Below, piece by piece: positions 34,501 through 42,426 of a DNA stretch of 64,000 nt (its first letter is position 1; every line of letters begins with the position of its first letter). Origin of the DNA: Collimonas humicola (GTDB lineage Bacteria > Pseudomonadota > Gammaproteobacteria > Burkholderiales > Burkholderiaceae_D); NCBI RefSeq assembly GCF_018304945.1, contig NZ_JAGQEE010000002.1:248001-312000 (forward strand), read 5' to 3'. A program made the position numbers and the translations under genes. The notes under the pieces were generated by a model. It worked only from the letters and a program-made list of their open reading frames with translations. It was not told the origin of the DNA and ran no database searches.

Positions 34501-35120
34501 GCGAAGGAAACGGTTTTCTGGCCGCGGAAACGTCCGTACAGCTGGCACAGGTACTCACGCTTGCTGTCGCGGAAGTTGGTGACGCCATGGTATTTGCCTG
34601 ACAGGTGGCGTTCGATCTTTTCCACCGCCACCACCGCCATGCCGCCGTCGATTTCGGTCGAGGTCAGGTCGCCCAGCTGCAGGGCGACGCCATCGACGAT
34701 CAGCAGCGCCAGCCGTTCCGATACCGCCTGGCGCCGTTCGCCGGCGCCGTCGACGCGCGCCGAAGCGGCCACCAGCGCGGTGAACTCGCGTCCCTCCTCG
34801 CCCTCGCTCGGCTTGAACACCGCGGCGACATAGCCGTGTGCGCCGTTGGGGCGGGCGAACAGGTTATCCTCGGCGCCGACCACGTAGGACCACAGGCTGC
34901 GCTTGGTCTTGCCGTTGCGCGCGCCCTGGGTGGTTTCGTCCTGCCCGGGGTTATAGCTGAAAATATTCTGGTAGACCGCGGTCATCACGGTTTGCAGGGC
35001 GTCCAGCATGGTCGACTTGCCGGAGCCCGTAGGACCGGTCAGCAAGGTCATATTGCCCATCGGGTATTCCTGCGAGCGCAGCGCGCCCCAGTTCACCAGG
35101 ATCAGTTTGTCCAGCTTCAT
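31497..35120 (-). CDS. jetC: SMC-like ATPase JetC/MksB of a Wadjet/Mks condensin
   Basis: The product has 1207 residues. The N-terminus LDKLILVNWGALRSQEYP leads to Walker A GPTGSGKST (about 31-39). Long coiled-coil arms and a hinge follow (residues ~280-960). The C-terminal head has the signature GSGGQLETPAY (about 1070) and Walker B HLLVNDESFAKMDE (about 1101-1114). The length and ATP-head layout fit the MukB/MksB/JetC group rather than SMC, SbcC or RecN. It overlaps jetB by 4 nt (ATGA) and the transglutaminase-like gene by 4 nt (GTGA). It is expected to extrude DNA loops together with JetA and JetB. Confidence 0.9.
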   Translation of the reverse strand: MKLDKLILVNWGALRSQEYPMGNMTLLTGPTGSGKSTMLDALQTVMTAVYQNIFSYNPGQDETTQGARNGKTKRSLWSYVVGAEDNLFARPNGAHGYVAAVFKPSEGEEGREFTALVAASARVDGAGERRQAVSERLALLIVDGVALQLGDLTSTEIDGGMAVVAVEKIERHLSGKYHGVTNFRDSKREYLCQLYGRFRGQKTVSFAEAESAARAWSQSIAHKPIGSVDDLVKHQILELDTTQLGQRIGQISKLMRQVNELRKEGERLSDNVKRLELLGKAVGDTARAHQAASQSQLLASSLALREDQRQLEAATSAIEGLQALIDDESESADKLEQDRNAKNRSLTQIHAQMMGIPAAEQKTRIQNQIEQCDGKIKAVFNALLHNAQTAQQLDSAARNVAGMQIPPEQKEIADAARQVVLALAAAGTLEIASRLRSIGELAKVEQIDVLKSLMLVNDFEGVDAALVKLHGALAGTEKSFVSALHTQIAQLRAGEHEALRREKDAASRKANLAEGGADYPAHIRHALKEFRAELGAARAQVLCDLVEPASAEWQAAIEGYLGGARFNLVVDQAWEGKAIDFVRQKKLRANVIQGSFCLKNLKVERTPSDSIIHELSTEHPIAHAYLHDQFGQVVKVADTEALRHTSRGLTKDGKGSGSRTMFTTDTDMLVFGQEAKRLAKQRAEQEHAQAEQELAQIRAQLRELQGALALMGQLQCPSFAAIDELESLVRQLDAARQDMSRLDLTQVSKLEDEAQALGLEIAALEARKTACSKNIGGHEKAIQGHQASITRLNFGLGGKQTRVDADTERLRELCIVNGSLSFTAVTDEVAGWVNDGSYSQTQAANNVGKQTALSWQLYGDARNALGEYHAHARIDERFEIAQGEDLRDGDFTPLYAMMVTLQERTRAQLTRQKDIGLIKNLEQLRTAESSFNDVFTKQFCYEIRNAVDTGVRTLKTLNTELDKLKFGTDKFRIDWSEWIPEFKAYYDFFCATSEMADTQEASSSLFADPALSAENCLVRDRLVQLLLSDDEDKAVKELQRVADYRNYRRYEIYKESDTGSHVRLSEWGTGSGGQLETPAYIIHAAVVTNRLKRFEKGSSLHLLVNDESFAKMDEGRARDVLKFLRDNLGMQLICAMPTKHAGAIKPEFSREWSFSRTVADGNGEVGFVSESDERELRSDKLHELWELRRAQVREQAQINFEAAEQAA

Positions 35121-35845
35121 TCGATGTTTCCTTCAATGCTTTCTTCTTGCTCTTCCATCGCCGCCGGCACGCCGGCCGGTTCATCGTCGCTCGCTGCCCC
35201 GAGCGGCAGCGGTTCGGATTCCAGCGCCGCTTCCAGCATATCGTCGCTGATGATGCCGAGGATGGTCGGCCGGATCGCCAGCAGCGCGTCCTCGTCATCC
35301 ATGGAGAAATTGGCGGCCAGGCGGATCAGGCGATGGCGCTTGAGGTCGTTGAGCAAACGCTGGCGCTCCACATTGGTGGGCGGCAGCGCCCGCTTCAATT
35401 GCGTCTGCAGGGTCGCCGACAGTTCTTCGAAGCGGGTCAGCACTTCGCCCGCATCGGTGAGGCGGTTGCCGCCTTCCGACAAGCCTTGCTGATACTGGAA
35501 GCGCAGCGCCAGCGCGGCGGCGACGAAATCCGGCGACAGCCGGGCGCGCAATCCCGGCACCGGCTCCAGGCCGTCTTCCGGCATGCCAGGCACTTCGGCG
35601 CCCGGCGCGTAGAGCCGGAAAAACTCGCCCTTCAGATTATGCTCAAGGCGGAAACCGGCCAGCTGGAAATAATCGTGCAGGCAGGCTTCGATGCGGCGTG
35701 CATCGTCGTACAGGCGCTGCTCGACGCCGTCTTCTTCGCGGATCACGATGCCGGCGGCAAACAGGCGGCCGACGATCTCGCGGAACCGTTCCAGCGGCAG
35801 GTTGTGCAGCGCCAGCTGCTCTTGCAATGCTTCAATCAGTGTCAT
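35117..35845 (-). CDS. jetB: JetB/MksE-type condensin subunit (KITE protein)
   Basis: The product has 242 residues and appears soluble, with tandem winged-helix character (LPLERFREIVGRLFAAGIVIREEDGVEQRLYDDARRIEACLHDYFQLAGF, later FEELSATLQTQLKRALPPTNVERQRLLNDLKRHRLI). The acidic tail is EEQEESIEGNIE. Size and position between kleisin and SMC genes match JetB/MksE. The start overlaps the end of jetA by 14 nt, and its stop overlaps jetC. Assignment rests on family pattern plus gene order. Confidence 0.85.
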   Translation of the reverse strand: MTLIEALQEQLALHNLPLERFREIVGRLFAAGIVIREEDGVEQRLYDDARRIEACLHDYFQLAGFRLEHNLKGEFFRLYAPGAEVPGMPEDGLEPVPGLRARLSPDFVAAALALRFQYQQGLSEGGNRLTDAGEVLTRFEELSATLQTQLKRALPPTNVERQRLLNDLKRHRLIRLAANFSMDDEDALLAIRPTILGIISDDMLEAALESEPLPLGAASDDEPAGVPAAMEEQEESIEGNIE

Positions 35846-37319
35846 GTTTCATCTCGATCTGGTAATCGTCGCCGGCATAAAACTCGTTCCAGAGCTTGCT
35901 CGGCAATTTCTGCACGGTGAGCCGTTCATCGCGCGCACCGCGCACGGCTTCCACGATTTGCATGTTGTTGAGGACGTCGGTGGTGGTCGCCACCGGCAAG
36001 GTCGACAGGCGGATCGGGCGGTCGCGCAGGCGCAGCTCGGCGCGGATGCGATGTACGATGTCGTCGTTGGATAGCGCAAAGGCATCGGCTTCGGCGCGGT
36101 ACATGGCGGCCGCCAGGCGGGCGTCGCGCGTGACCTTGGGCTGCGCGGTGACGGTCAACGCCTTGCGCCGCTGCGAGGCGCTGCGCAGTTTGAAGGACGC
36201 CGGATCGAGCAAGCGGATTTCGGCGGGAGCAATTGCCGCGCCCAGCCGTTCCAGCAAGGCATCCTGCGCCACACCGCTCAGCCTGGCTGTCTTGCTGATC
36301 GCCACGCTGTAGGCCTGGCGGGTGTGGCCGCCGCGCAGCATCAGGGCTTGCTGCACGATGCTGGCGGCGCGCTGCATGTAGACGCTCATCGCCTTGATCA
36401 GCTCAGGATGCTTGGTGGTGCAGGCGGCTTCCACCATTTCTTCGATGCGGTCCAGCATCCAGTCCAGCGTCGACGGCCCCTGCCGCTCCTGGCTGGCCCA
36501 GCGCGCGATATCGTTGAGCTGGTCTTCCAGCGCCCGCGCCTTGTCGTGTTCCAGGCTGTGCAGGCGCGCGATCAGGTCGCGGATGGCCTGGCGGTGGCGC
36601 TCGATGCTGTCGGCGGTGAGCTGCTTCTTGAATTCTTTCTCGAAACGGTCGAGAAATTCCATGAAACCGTCCCACGGCGTTTGCGATGCTTCCAGCATCA
36701 GGCGCCGCACCAGTTCCTGGAAATAATCGACGCCCTCGGACAAATCGCTGATGACTTTTTCGGCATAGTCGTAGGCATCGATCAGATCGTAGGCATCGAC
36801 ATTGCGCAGCGCGGCGTTGAGCGCGTTGCGGCAGCTGCGCACATTGCGCTGGCGGGTGCGGGCGCTGCGCCGGTCTATGGCCCAGAAGGCTTCGGCAAAC
36901 AGCTTGCCGGCGCGGGTGAAGCGATAGGCGGTGACCAGGCCGGCGCGGTCGCCGAAGGTTTCCAGCCAGCCGTCCCGCAGCAAGGTGCGCAGCAGCGCGC
37001 TGCTGCTTTGCTGGTCGTCGGCGCCGGCCGGGATCAGATCGTCGTCGGCCAGTCCGGCGGCCGCCTCGTCCTGCTGCTGCGGGGTCTGACGCGGGTCTTG
37101 CAACACTCGTTGCAACGCCTGCTGCACCACCGGCAGCAGCAGGTCGCGCAAGCCGTCGCGCGTCAGGTTCTGGCCATAGTCGGCGCTCGGCCCGTGCAGC
37201 CGCTCATAGAGCGCACGGACGCAGGCCACCACCACGCCGCGGTGCTTGCCGGCCAGGGGCCTGAAGAAATTTAGTCGGTCTGGTTCAAAAAACAATCGGA
37301 TTGCCCGCAAAAGTTGCAA
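35832..37319 (-). CDS. jetA: JetA/MksF-type kleisin subunit
   Basis: The product has 495 residues, mostly helical. The N-terminal winged-helix part includes LRDLLLPVVQQALQRVL and LLRTLLRDGWLETFGDRAGLVTAYRFTRAGKLFAEAFW. A central coiled coil follows (QRNVRSCRNALNAALRNVDAYDLIDAYDYAEKVISDL). The C-terminal domain ends with TLPVATTTDVLNNMQIVEAVRGARDE. This matches the JetA family of Wadjet operons (MksF-like). It is the first gene of the jetABC-transglutaminase operon. The upstream gap to the divergent DUF2804 gene is 141 nt. Confidence 0.87.
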   Translation of the reverse strand: MQLLRAIRLFFEPDRLNFFRPLAGKHRGVVVACVRALYERLHGPSADYGQNLTRDGLRDLLLPVVQQALQRVLQDPRQTPQQQDEAAAGLADDDLIPAGADDQQSSSALLRTLLRDGWLETFGDRAGLVTAYRFTRAGKLFAEAFWAIDRRSARTRQRNVRSCRNALNAALRNVDAYDLIDAYDYAEKVISDLSEGVDYFQELVRRLMLEASQTPWDGFMEFLDRFEKEFKKQLTADSIERHRQAIRDLIARLHSLEHDKARALEDQLNDIARWASQERQGPSTLDWMLDRIEEMVEAACTTKHPELIKAMSVYMQRAASIVQQALMLRGGHTRQAYSVAISKTARLSGVAQDALLERLGAAIAPAEIRLLDPASFKLRSASQRRKALTVTAQPKVTRDARLAAAMYRAEADAFALSNDDIVHRIRAELRLRDRPIRLSTLPVATTTDVLNNMQIVEAVRGARDERLTVQKLPSKLWNEFYAGDDYQIEMKHDTD

Positions 37320-37460
37320 AAAACGAATTATCGACGCCGGCAGCCGTAAGCAGCGCGCCGGCCGATTTGCCTAACTCGCCATTGTAAAGGCTCAGGCCTG
37401 CCAGCAGGTAGCTTAGACAGTAGACAGGACGCCAAGGTATCCGTAACATCCATTTCCACA

Positions 37461-38483
37461 ATGCAACCTGAGATTGCCATGCAAAACCTGCCCGCCGCCC
37501 CTGCCAACGTCATCGATGAAGCCGGCCAGCCGCGCATGGGCCGCTATGCCGGCCGCACCGGCGCCATCGACTGGTCGGCGCTGGCTGCGCCCTATGCCCG
37601 CAGCAGCCTGTGGCGGCGCTTCCACCACAAGCGCTGGCAATACGTGGCGCTGTCGACCCCGCAGCTGTTCTGCGGCATCGCAATTGTCGACGTCGGCTGG
37701 ACCAATACCGCCTTCGCCTACGTCTTCGACCGCCAGCAAGGCAAGCAGATCGCCGGCTTTTCGCAGGACGGCATACCCGGCCTGAGCGCCCGGGTCAGCA
37801 ACCGTGCCGACGGCGCCAGCAGCTTCAGCTGCTTCGGCCACCGCGTCAGCTATCAGCCGCCGGCCGCCGCGCATGGCGGCAAGCATCGCCTGAGCCTGCA
37901 CAGCGCGCAATTCAGCATCGAGGCCGAATTCGACGACAGCCGCGCCGCGCCGCTGCTGCTGGCGGTGGGTCCGATCGTCAACGGCTCGGTGCATGCGACC
38001 CAGAAATCGCCCGGCATGACGCTCAGCGGCGAGGTGCTGGTGGATGGACAGCGTTTCGATCTGCAGGATGGCGTCGCCAGCTTCGACTATTCCAACGGCT
38101 TGCTGGCGCGCGATACCGAATGGCGCTGGGCCTCGGCCCACGGCCTGGACATCGGCTTCAACCTGCAGGCCGGCTATTTCGGCCAGCAGGAAAACGTGCT
38201 GTGGCTGGACGGCCGGCTGCATGCGCTCGGCCAAGCGCGTTTCGAGTACGATGCGGCGACGCCGCTGGCGCCCTGGCATATCTATACCGACGACGGCTTG
38301 CTCGACCTGCAATTCATGCCGGAGGGCGCGCGCCGGGAAAACAAGAACCTGCTGATCGCCGCCACCCGCTATATACAGCCGATCGGCAGTTTCAGCGGCT
38401 GGGTCAAGCCTGGACCCGATGCCGCGCCGCGCCCGGTGGAACGCCTGGCGGGCGTGACCGAGGAGCACTTCTCGCGCTGGTAA
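37461..38483 (+). CDS. DUF2804 family protein
   Basis: The product has 340 residues. It has the DUF2804 pattern: NVIDEAGQPRMGRYAGRTGAIDW, WRRFHHKRWQYVALSTPQLFCGIAIVDVGWTNTAFAY, FDYSNGLLARDTEWRWASAHG and a late FMPEGARRENKNLLIAATRYIQPIGSFSGWV. It is probably a lipocalin-like beta-barrel protein, with no known activity. An internal ATG at codon 7 could be the true start. Confidence 0.85.
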   Translation: MQPEIAMQNLPAAPANVIDEAGQPRMGRYAGRTGAIDWSALAAPYARSSLWRRFHHKRWQYVALSTPQLFCGIAIVDVGWTNTAFAYVFDRQQGKQIAGFSQDGIPGLSARVSNRADGASSFSCFGHRVSYQPPAAAHGGKHRLSLHSAQFSIEAEFDDSRAAPLLLAVGPIVNGSVHATQKSPGMTLSGEVLVDGQRFDLQDGVASFDYSNGLLARDTEWRWASAHGLDIGFNLQAGYFGQQENVLWLDGRLHALGQARFEYDAATPLAPWHIYTDDGLLDLQFMPEGARRENKNLLIAATRYIQPIGSFSGWVKPGPDAAPRPVERLAGVTEEHFSRW

Positions 38484-38607
38484 CATTGCCTTTAGCCAAC
38501 TTAAGCGACTGGCGATTTGCAAATTTCCAACACCTGCTGCATTTCCCCTGCGCAGCCCATACGTTTGGTATACCATTGCCGGCCAATTTTGTGTGCGAGG
38601 TATGGCG

Positions 38608-39858
38608 ATGTCAAATGCTTGTGGCGTGGATTTCGGCACGTCTAATTCCACGGTTGGCTGGAGCAGGCCCGGACACAATGCCTTGCTGCCATTGGAAGAC
38701 GGCAAGGTCACCCTGCCTTCGGTGGTTTTCTTCAACGCCGAAGACGACGCCTTCAGTTTCGGCCGCGCCGCGCTGGGCGCCTACCTGACCGGTTACGAAG
38801 GGCGCCTGATGCGCTCCCTCAAGAGCCTGCTCGGCTCCAGCCTGATCGACGCCCAGACCGAAGTCGGCGGCCGCGCGCTGCCGTTCCGCGCCTTGCTGAC
38901 CCATTTCATCGCGGAACTGAAACAACGTGCGGAAAGCGCTGCCGGCAAGGAATTCCAGAGCGTGGTGCTGGGCCGTCCGGTATTCTTCGTCGACGACAAT
39001 CCGGCGGCGGACCAGCGCGCGCAAGACACGCTGGCGGAAATCGCCCGCTCGGTAGGCTTCCGCCACATCGCTTTCCAGTACGAACCGATCGCCGCCGCCT
39101 TCGACTATGAATCCACCATCCAGCGCGAGGAACTGGTGCTGATCGCCGACATCGGCGGCGGCACCTCGGACTTTTCGCTGGTGCGCCTGTCGCCGCAGCG
39201 GGCCGCCGACAGCGAACGGCGCGACGATATCCTGGCCACCGGCGGCGTCCATATCGGCGGCACCGATTTCGATAAATACCTGAGCTTGTCGAGCGTGATG
39301 CCGATGCTGGGACTGGGCAGCCGCCTGCAAAACAATAGCGAAGTGCCGTCCAGCTACTACTTCAACCTGGCGACCTGGCACACCATCAACCAGATCTATA
39401 CCCGCAAGGCCTGGCTGCAGCTGAAGGACGTGCATCGCGAGACCGTCGAGCGCGAGAAGTTCGGCCGCCTGCTCGACCTGGTCGAACAGCGCGCCGGCCA
39501 CTGGCTGGCGTTGCAGGTGGAACAGGGCAAGATCGGCCTGTCGGATGCCGAAACGGTGCAGATGAGCCTGGACCGCATCGCCCCCGGCCAGGCCCTGAAC
39601 CTGACGCGCGAACAGTTCAACGCCAGCATCGCCCACCTGGTGGGCAGCGTCGAAGATACCGTCACCAAGCTGCTGCGCGACGCCGGCGTGACGCCGGCCC
39701 AGGTCGATACGGTGTTCTTCACCGGCGGCTCCAGCGGCGTGCAGCTGCTGCGCCACAAGATCGCTGCCTTGGTGCCGTCAGCAAAAGCCGTGGAAGGCGA
39801 TCTGTTCGGCAGCATCGGCGCCGGCCTGGCGCTGGATGCGGTGCGCAAGTTCGGCTGA
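38608..39858 (+). CDS. yegD: Hsp70-family chaperone, YegD-like
   Basis: The product has 416 residues. It contains only the actin-like ATPase region: phosphate-1 GVDFGTSNSTVGW, phosphate-2 LIADIGGGTSDFSLVRL and adenosine motif VFFTGGSSGVQLLRHKI. The substrate-binding domain of DnaK is absent, as in E. coli YegD (450 residues). GAGG at 38597-38600 favours the ATG at 38608; earlier in-frame GTG 38593 and ATG 38602 have worse spacing. The client is unknown. It is convergent with the fluoride exporter gene, 9 nt apart. Confidence 0.9.
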   Translation: MSNACGVDFGTSNSTVGWSRPGHNALLPLEDGKVTLPSVVFFNAEDDAFSFGRAALGAYLTGYEGRLMRSLKSLLGSSLIDAQTEVGGRALPFRALLTHFIAELKQRAESAAGKEFQSVVLGRPVFFVDDNPAADQRAQDTLAEIARSVGFRHIAFQYEPIAAAFDYESTIQREELVLIADIGGGTSDFSLVRLSPQRAADSERRDDILATGGVHIGGTDFDKYLSLSSVMPMLGLGSRLQNNSEVPSSYYFNLATWHTINQIYTRKAWLQLKDVHRETVEREKFGRLLDLVEQRAGHWLALQVEQGKIGLSDAETVQMSLDRIAPGQALNLTREQFNASIAHLVGSVEDTVTKLLRDAGVTPAQVDTVFFTGGSSGVQLLRHKIAALVPSAKAVEGDLFGSIGAGLALDAVRKFG

Positions 39859-39867
39859 GCGGCCTCT

Positions 39868-41133
39868 TTATTCGAGCCCCGGATCCGGCCTGCGCTCATC
39901 CGGCGCATGCCGCTTGGCCTGGCCCAGGCGCTGCGCATGGTAAATGCCGGTGTGGCCGGAAAACAGATAGCTGACCACGCAGGCGATCCCCGCCAGTACG
40001 CCGATTTCCGGTCCGAATAATTCCATCGCCATGACGGTCGAGGCGATCGGCGTATTGGCGGCTCCCGCAAACACCGCCACAAACCCCAATCCGGCCAGCA
40101 GCGGAACCGGCATGGCCAAGATCTGCGCCAGCGCATTGCCCAGCGTGGCGCCGATATAGAACAGCGGCGTCACCTCGCCGCCCTTGAAGCCGGAAGCCAG
40201 CGTCACCACCGTGAACAGGATCTTGCCGCCGAAGTCGTATAGCGGCAGCGGCTTCTCGAAGGCCTCGACGATGGTCGGAATCCCCAGTCCCAAATACTTG
40301 TCGGTGGCCGGCAGCATGGCCAGCAGCAGCACCGCAACGCCGCCGGCAAACGGCCGCAACGGCGCGAACTTGATCAAGCGCTTGACCAGGCGCGACAAGC
40401 CATGGGTCGCCTGCGCAAACACCATGCCGACCAGGCCGAACACGATCCCCGCCAGCAGCGTGGCGGAAAAGACGCCGAGGCCAAAATGCGGCACGAAGGG
40501 AATTGCATAGTGGGTGTGGTGCACGCCCAGCAAAGCCGGGACCTGGTCGCTGATGATGGCGGCGATGAAGCAGGGCAGGATGGCGTCGTAGCGCAGGCGT
40601 CCGATGGCCAGCACTTCCAGGCCGAAGATGGCGCCGGCCAGCGGCGTCCCGAATACCGAGGCAAAGCCAGCGCTGATGCCGGCCATCAGCAGGATGCGCC
40701 GGTCTTCCGGCCCGAGGCGCGCGATGCGGGTCAGCACGTCGGCCAGGGCGCCGCCCATCTGCACCGCGGTGCCCTCGCGCCCGGCGGAGCCGCCGAACAG
40801 GTGGGTGATCACCGTGCCCACGAAAATCAGCGGCGCCATGCGTTTCGGCACGATGCGCTTGGGGTCGTGGATCTCATCGATCAGCAGGTTGTTGCCGCCC
40901 TCCACCGACTTGCCGAGGAAGTGATAGATCAAGCCCACCGCCAGGCCGGCCAGCGGCAGCAGCCACAACAGCCAGCGGTGCGCATTGCGGGTATCGGTGG
41001 CCCACTCCAGCGACAACAGCAGCAGCGCCGACGCCAGGCCGGCCAGCGCGCCCACCAAAGATGCCAGGACCAGCCAGCGCGCAAGATACGCCAGCATCAG
41101 CAGCTGTTCGGGATATTTTGTTTTTTTCATCAT
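39868..41133 (-). CDS. eriC: CLC-F type fluoride/proton antiporter (EriC-F)
   Basis: The product has 421 residues with CLC topology. The conserved GREGTAVQMG is at about 118-127. The first filter region reads EGGNNLLIDEIHDP rather than the GSGIP of chloride channels, and ASGFKGGEVTPLFYIGATLGNAL is the later filter. These are features of the fluoride-specific CLC branch. A fluoride riboswitch lies just upstream, which supports fluoride export as its role. The start is uncertain: the ATG at 41133 lacks a good ribosome site, and an in-frame GTG at 41205 lies inside the riboswitch expression platform. Confidence 0.9.
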   Translation of the reverse strand: MMKKTKYPEQLLMLAYLARWLVLASLVGALAGLASALLLLSLEWATDTRNAHRWLLWLLPLAGLAVGLIYHFLGKSVEGGNNLLIDEIHDPKRIVPKRMAPLIFVGTVITHLFGGSAGREGTAVQMGGALADVLTRIARLGPEDRRILLMAGISAGFASVFGTPLAGAIFGLEVLAIGRLRYDAILPCFIAAIISDQVPALLGVHHTHYAIPFVPHFGLGVFSATLLAGIVFGLVGMVFAQATHGLSRLVKRLIKFAPLRPFAGGVAVLLLAMLPATDKYLGLGIPTIVEAFEKPLPLYDFGGKILFTVVTLASGFKGGEVTPLFYIGATLGNALAQILAMPVPLLAGLGFVAVFAGAANTPIASTVMAMELFGPEIGVLAGIACVVSYLFSGHTGIYHAQRLGQAKRHAPDERRPDPGLE

Positions 41134-41199
41134 AAGGAGAAGCAAAAGATTTGAAGAACTCAAACCTGAACGGCAAGGCAAGGTAAACCGAAAACGCAC

Positions 41200-41230
41200 G
41201 CCCACAAATCCCGTTCAGGACTTTGTAGGC
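41200..41230 (-). promoter_or_regulatory. Expression-platform hairpin of the fluoride riboswitch
   Basis: Read leftward, GCCTACAAA (41230-41222) can pair with TTTGTGGGC (41208-41200) over nine positions including one G-U. The inner TCC and GGA add to the stem. It uses the 3' strand of the aptamer and covers the GTG at 41205, so it is mutually exclusive with the aptamer fold. GTGCGTTTTCGG follows. It could act as a terminator or as a translation block without fluoride. Confidence 0.55.
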
Positions 41231-41277
41231 ATCATCAGCTGCTTGCGCAGCGGTTCAGGGAGGCATGCCATCTCCCA
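41223..41277 (-). promoter_or_regulatory. Fluoride riboswitch aptamer (crcB motif)
   Basis: On the leftward strand the segment reads GGGAGATGGCATGCCTCCC, then TGAACCGCTGCGCAAGCAGC, then TGATGATGCCTACA. This matches the crcB-motif order: GG-GATGGCAT-CC-CC helix, AACCGC, variable stem GCTGC-GCAA-GCAGC, then CTGATGATGCCTAC. It lies 90 nt before the ATG of the CLC-F gene, the expected target. Confidence 0.92.
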
Positions 41278-41326
41278 TTGCAGCAGCGCCATTGTGCCGG
41301 AGCGCGCGCGGCGGCGCAACCTGGAT

Positions 41327-42238
41327 TCAGCCCGGATCGAAAGTAGTCAGCCTGGCCAGCGCGTCCAGCCACCAGGTCAGCGCCGGGCCGACCTGGCGAT
41401 CCGGCCGGTACACGCATTGCATCGGCAGCGCCGCGCCCTCGGGCGGATGGGCCGCCGTGACGATGGTCACCAAGCGGCCGCTGGCCAGGTCGTCGGCGAT
41501 GACATGGCTCGGCATATAGCCCCAGCCCATGCCGGCGCGCAGCAGGGCATGCTTGGTGCCGAGATCGCTCATGCGCCAGGCCAGCGAGGAATGCACCGAG
41601 AAATCCTGGTTGGCGGTGAGCGCGCTGCGGTCGCTCAGCACCAGCTGCACCTGCCGCTCCAGCACATGGCCGGGAATGCGGCCCTTGATCTGCGCCAGTG
41701 CATGGGCCGGCGACACCACGCCGACCAGCAGCACGCTCGGCAAACTGACATGCAACAGATGGGGCGGCACGATTGGCAAGGTGCCGAGCACGCCCAGCAT
41801 CGCCTCGCCGTCGATCACCCGCTCGGCGACGGCGCCCAGCGCTTCAATCTCCAGGCGCACCGTGACGCCGGGAAAAGCCGCGCGAAAATCCGCCAGCAAG
41901 GCCACCAGCGCCGTGGTCGGGAAAAAGACGTCGAACGCCAGGGTAATCTCCAGCTCCTGCCCTTGCGAATAGGCGGCCGCGCGCGCCTGCATGGCGTCGA
42001 CCTGGCCCAGCACCTGGCGCGCATCGCGCAACAGTTCGGTGCCGGCGGCAGTGAGCTGCGGCCGGTAGCTGCCGCGGTCGAACAAGGGCACGCCGAGCTG
42101 GTTTTCCAGCGTGCTGACAGCGTAGCTGACCGCCGATTGCGCCCGGCCCAGGGCCCGCGCCGCCGCCAGGAAGCTGCCGCTGTCGGCGACCTGGGCGAAT
42201 ACCCGCAGTTGATCCAGCGACAGTCTCTCGATATTCAT
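41327..42238 (-). CDS. LysR-family transcriptional regulator
   Basis: The product has 303 residues. The HTH is LDQLRVFAQVADSGSFLAAARALGRAQSAVSYAVSTLENQLGVPLFDRGSYRPQLTAAGTELL. The effector domain carries LEITLAFDVFFPTTALVALLADF. It is divergent from the DoxX-pirin pair with two dyads between, so it probably controls them. The effector is unknown. Confidence 0.92.
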   Translation of the reverse strand: MNIERLSLDQLRVFAQVADSGSFLAAARALGRAQSAVSYAVSTLENQLGVPLFDRGSYRPQLTAAGTELLRDARQVLGQVDAMQARAAAYSQGQELEITLAFDVFFPTTALVALLADFRAAFPGVTVRLEIEALGAVAERVIDGEAMLGVLGTLPIVPPHLLHVSLPSVLLVGVVSPAHALAQIKGRIPGHVLERQVQLVLSDRSALTANQDFSVHSSLAWRMSDLGTKHALLRAGMGWGYMPSHVIADDLASGRLVTIVTAAHPPEGAALPMQCVYRPDRQVGPALTWWLDALARLTTFDPG

Positions 42239-42252
42239 GGCGCCCCAACATT

Positions 42253-42298
42253 ATCTAATAATTAGATATAGATTATCGCAAGATAGACAATATCTTGC
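42253..42298. promoter_or_regulatory. Two palindromes in the LysR/DoxX divergent region
   Basis: ATCTAATAATTAGAT at 42253-42267 is perfect (7+1+7). GCAAGATA (42278-42285) and TATCTTGC (42291-42298) form a second perfect dyad with a 5-nt spacer. The first contains the T-N11-A layout of LysR sites. They lie just upstream of the LysR start and are likely recognition and activation sites. Confidence 0.6.
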
Positions 42299-42426
42299 AG
42301 AACTCAAGAGGATTAAGATGGTTTCGTTCGCTGCAATCAGTAGCCGATAACCGGTGGCGCCAGCAAGCGCTTGCTTACCTCGGTCTCATAACCCCGTTTT
42401 ACATCTATTTATAGATTGGACACATC

